Shown: positions 6,176-8,391 of the stretch, piece after piece
Layout of the letters: every line of letters starts with the position of its first letter
How positions within the stretch are numbered: the stretch's first letter is position 1
NCBI GenBank assembly: GCA_003542295.1
Contig: DPKX01000013.1
Location: forward strand, 1 to 8,391
From: Candidatus Atribacter hydrocarboniphilus
Lineage (GTDB): Bacteria; Atribacterota; Atribacteria; Atribacterales; Atribacteraceae
DNA length: 8,391 nt
Reading direction: 5' to 3'
Notes under the pieces: generated by a model
What the model was told of the DNA's origin: nothing
The model's database searches: none
The model's input: the letters and a program-made list of their open reading frames with translations, nothing else
Position numbers and translations under genes: made by a program

Positions 6176-6891
6176 AAAAGAAAAAAACAACCATCCTTAT
6201 TTCTACTTTTATACTTGTTATTTTGGCAGTTTTATTTGTTTTCGTCTACTTTTCCACCAATACCAATTGGGGAACGCTCCAGGGTAGAGTAGTCGATGAA
6301 ATATCTCAAGATGTGGTCAAAAAACTTCAGGTTACTCTTGACGGAAAGTCAGATATTCTCTATATGAGTAAAGATTATAAATTATCCCGGATTCCCCCAG
6401 GAAAACACACCTTTAAAGCTATTGCTCCCTATTACGAAGAAATCCAACAGGAAATAGACATTAAAAAAGGAATAAATGTGTTTGATTTTACCATGAAAGG
6501 GAAGGAAATCCCTGGTTTAGCTGGAATCATATGTTTCTCTGAGCCAACTGAGCAGGGTATTGAAGTTGAAATCCGCTTTAAAAATCACCAAGGGCAAGGC
6601 ATATCCGATTATCCAGCCCTTCCCCTCAAACTTGAAGGTAAATTATATGTTCGTGATGGAGATGAAGATAATTATAGCCGGGGAAGAAAGCTTTTTGACG
6701 GCTCCATGAAGCTTTTCTGGGACCCGACTTCTTATTTAGCTCGAAATAAAGCTATTATACCCTGGAATGCTCTTGATATTGATACAGAAAACGAGAAATA
6801 TGGTCTTATGGAGTTATTATTAACCACTCCACAAGGAATTTTTGAAGATGTCATTGAAAATGTAGAACTTACTAAGAAGGAGGGTCAATAG
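6172..6891 (+). CDS. Membrane-anchored extracytoplasmic protein with carboxypeptidase-regulatory-like domain; unknown function
   Basis: A 239-residue protein encoded between the ATPase and permease genes. A lysine-rich start (MKKKK) precedes one hydrophobic helix at about 7-28 with no lipobox cysteine, so it is probably an N-terminal anchor with the rest outside the membrane. Residues 34-110 look like a small beta-sandwich of the carboxypeptidase-regulatory/PEGA kind: GTLQGRVVDE opening strand, IPPGKHTFKAIAPYYEE hairpin and a closing FDFTMKG strand. Such domains often mediate adhesion or protein contact. Residues 113-239 are also strand-rich (EVEIRFKNHQG, LEGKLYVRDGD) and I do not recognise them. 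The ATG overlaps the ATPase stop and has GAGGG (6159-6163) 8 bases upstream. Its position suggests an accessory subunit of the transporter, perhaps a periplasmic adaptor; that is inference. Confidence 0.82.
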   Translation: MKKKKTTILISTFILVILAVLFVFVYFSTNTNWGTLQGRVVDEISQDVVKKLQVTLDGKSDILYMSKDYKLSRIPPGKHTFKAIAPYYEEIQQEIDIKKGINVFDFTMKGKEIPGLAGIICFSEPTEQGIEVEIRFKNHQGQGISDYPALPLKLEGKLYVRDGDEDNYSRGRKLFDGSMKLFWDPTSYLARNKAIIPWNALDIDTENEKYGLMELLLTTPQGIFEDVIENVELTKKEGQ

Positions 6892-6893
6892 CT

Positions 6894-7715
6894 GTGGCAA
6901 ACCAAGGACGAATTACCAAGATTCTTCTAAAAAGAGACCTTTTATATAGCTTGTATAGTTGGGGTTATTATGGAGTGTTGTTTGTTTCCTTCTTCGCCTC
7001 ATCTTTTATTTTAAAGAATTTTCTTGATGGAATTAGAGAAGACGATATTTTAGTGAGCGCATTTCCTCTTAATTATCCATTGTATATCACCATCATCATC
7101 ATCTCACTCTACTTGGTGCTCATTTCGGCGATTTCGATATCAAGGGAACGCGAACAAGGGACCTTAGAAGTTCTCTTCTATGGACCAGTTACATCAAAGA
7201 ATTTTCTAATGGCCAAGTTCTGGAAAGACTTTTTTTTAGGAGTAATTTCATTAGGTTTTACTGCCGTTTACTTCTTTTTAGTGAGCTTTTTTACCAATTT
7301 AGGGTTTACTCCTGGCCTGGTTCGAGCCCTGATCATGGGGGTATTTCTCATATCTTGTGTGGTCAGTTTTGGGCTTTTCATATCCTCGTTGACCAGCCGA
7401 GTAAGAAGTTCGGTCATCACCCTCATTGCTGTTTTTGGAGCATTCCTCGCTATCCAGTTTTCTTATAGCACCCTCTTGGGATTAGAAAAAGAATCCCTTC
7501 CAACTTCTCTTTTTTATATTCGAGAAACGCTTCAATTGGTTTTTAAAGGAATCAACTGGGTTTCACCCTTTGCTTACTTATCGAGAGGTTTAGATTCAGT
7601 TTTGTTGGATAATTGGTCATTGTTTTTCACCAATGTATTGTATTGTGTAGTATATGTGACGGTTTTTCTCTCTCTTTCCATCTACATCATGAACCGAAGA
7701 GGTGTCAAGGCATGA
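6894..7715 (+). CDS. ABC-2 type permease
   Basis: A 273-residue integral membrane protein with about six hydrophobic helices (roughly 24-42, 62-82, 113-133, 144-166, 171-192 and 245-265). The stretch SREREQGTLEVLFYGPVTSKNF (83-104) between helices 2 and 3 is the hallmark cytoplasmic coupling segment of ABC-2 permeases, the part that meets the ATPase. It would form the membrane channel, probably as a homodimer since no second permease is visible in the window. The start is GTG, 2 bp after the previous stop, supported by GGAGG (6879-6883) 10 bases upstream; no ATG fits. The stop overlaps the next ATG by 4 bp. ABC-2 permeases usually export drugs, lipids, polysaccharides or peptides; the substrate here is unknown. 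Confidence 0.9.
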   Translation: MANQGRITKILLKRDLLYSLYSWGYYGVLFVSFFASSFILKNFLDGIREDDILVSAFPLNYPLYITIIIISLYLVLISAISISREREQGTLEVLFYGPVTSKNFLMAKFWKDFFLGVISLGFTAVYFFLVSFFTNLGFTPGLVRALIMGVFLISCVVSFGLFISSLTSRVRSSVITLIAVFGAFLAIQFSYSTLLGLEKESLPTSLFYIRETLQLVFKGINWVSPFAYLSRGLDSVLLDNWSLFFTNVLYCVVYVTVFLSLSIYIMNRRGVKA

Positions 7716-8391
7716 AAAAAAATCCTTTCATACTGTTTATGTTTATTGTTTTAAGCCTATGTGGAGTATCAGCTATTGCTCTGGCTGAAGCTCCGGTTTT
7801 ACGAGAACAACTGGTATATTCTTTGACCTCCTTTAACGGTTCAGGATACAGCAAAAGTTTCTGTCCAGCTACTGAAGAAACAATTTATCTCATTACTGAT
7901 GAACCCAGCATCATAAGTCCACGAAAAACTATTGTCTACTTTTGGCCGATTACCCAAAAGTATATGGCCGGTTTTAGTACTCTTAATGAAGAGGTTGCTG
8001 GTAAGTTAGAGTTAATTCAAAACGGAAAAGTTGTAGAAACTCTTGATAAGGTTGATTATTCTCTCTTTTACCCGAAAGGATACTATTCAGAAAAAGCTAT
8101 CGTATACACCGAGGCTTCAGCTATAGAATCTTTTGAAAAATATCAAACAGCTGTTGATCAATTTAATGTTCAATTACGACAATACTATGAAAATATGGCT
8201 CAATATCGTGAATCTTTTAATCGTTTTTTAGAAGAAGTAAGACGTCGTCGTGAAGCTGGAGATACGGGACCAGTTAATATTCCAATCCCCCAAGAGCCAA
8301 AACCACCCGAATTTGTTCAATTCTACTCAACCGAACCAGCTCAAGGTTTTGTTTTACAGCTTCCGGTAGGATCTTATGAAATCCAGCTCTC
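7712..8391 (+). CDS. Exported protein with helical middle and proline-rich segment, 3' end beyond the window; unknown function
   Basis: I translated this frame by hand: 226 residues are open to the right edge with no stop. A classic signal peptide is present: MKKN, a hydrophobic core at 5-22 and a likely cleavage after ALA (23-25) before EAPVL. No lipobox cysteine sits at the cleavage point. The mature part begins strand-rich, with repeated Y/F and turn residues. Residues about 137-181 are predicted helical with heptad-like spacing (FEKYQTAVDQFNVQLRQYY), ending in four arginines (177-180). A proline-rich linker follows (PVNIPIPQEPKPP, 187-199), then strands resume. I recognise no family. The ATG overlaps the permease stop (ATGA), with AGAGG (7698-7702) 9 bases upstream. 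Coupling to the ABC genes suggests an extracytoplasmic partner or cargo of the transporter. Confidence 0.85.
   Translation, partial: MKKNPFILFMFIVLSLCGVSAIALAEAPVLREQLVYSLTSFNGSGYSKSFCPATEETIYLITDEPSIISPRKTIVYFWPITQKYMAGFSTLNEEVAGKLELIQNGKVVETLDKVDYSLFYPKGYYSEKAIVYTEASAIESFEKYQTAVDQFNVQLRQYYENMAQYRESFNRFLEEVRRRREAGDTGPVNIPIPQEPKPPEFVQFYSTEPAQGFVLQLPVGSYEIQL

Noticed and set aside
7087..7104. Short ATC run in the permease gene
   Set aside because: It encodes consecutive isoleucines in a membrane helix; too short to be a meaningful microsatellite.
8241..8252. CGT triplet run in the last gene
   Set aside because: Three to four arginine codons only; the arginine cluster is noted in the gene entry, but the DNA repeat itself is not significant.

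Overview
The window is about 8.4 kb of AT-rich bacterial chromosome, gene-dense on both strands, with Shine-Dalgarno sites close to AGGAGG. It falls into two halves. Positions 1-4981 are all on the minus strand, and from about 5228 to the right edge everything is on the plus strand. The low G+C, strong ribosome-binding sites and gene content fit a low-GC anaerobe or thermophile-like lineage (Firmicutes-, Thermotogota- or Atribacterota-like). The sequence alone does not settle the phylum. I see no rRNA, tRNA, CRISPR array, transposase, integrase or phage gene.

Minus-strand half, in order of transcription: mutM (DNA-glycosylase for oxidised purines), then a 222-bp spacer, then a comF-type phosphoribosyltransferase gene that starts at TTG. 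After a 153-bp promoter region comes a tight catabolic operon: a SorC/DeoR-family sugar-responsive regulator, a PfkB-family sugar kinase 2 bp later, and a mannitol-1-phosphate 5-dehydrogenase (mtlD) 27 bp after that. The mtlD gene runs to the left edge with only its last few codons missing. The regulator has a good SigA-type promoter (TTGACA, 16 bp, TAAAAT) and a dyad downstream of the predicted start point that could be its operator. Together the three genes look like a locally controlled route for a hexose or polyol into fructose-6-phosphate (or the reverse). No PTS component is visible.

Plus-strand half: a four-gene, translationally coupled cluster. It encodes an ABC-2-type ATPase, a membrane-anchored extracytoplasmic protein with a carboxypeptidase-regulatory-like beta domain, a six-helix ABC-2 permease, and an exported protein with a helical, possibly coiled-coil middle and a proline-rich segment. 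The last gene runs off the right edge. Junctions are 4-bp overlaps or a 2-bp gap. The ATPase and permease are recognisable. The two extracytoplasmic proteins are not members of a family I can name, so this cluster is the best candidate for an undescribed export or envelope system.

The most unusual DNA-level feature is a perfect 25-bp palindrome (12-bp arms around one base) inside the comF coding sequence. It sits next to the codons for the PRPP loop, where the usual glycine is an arginine.
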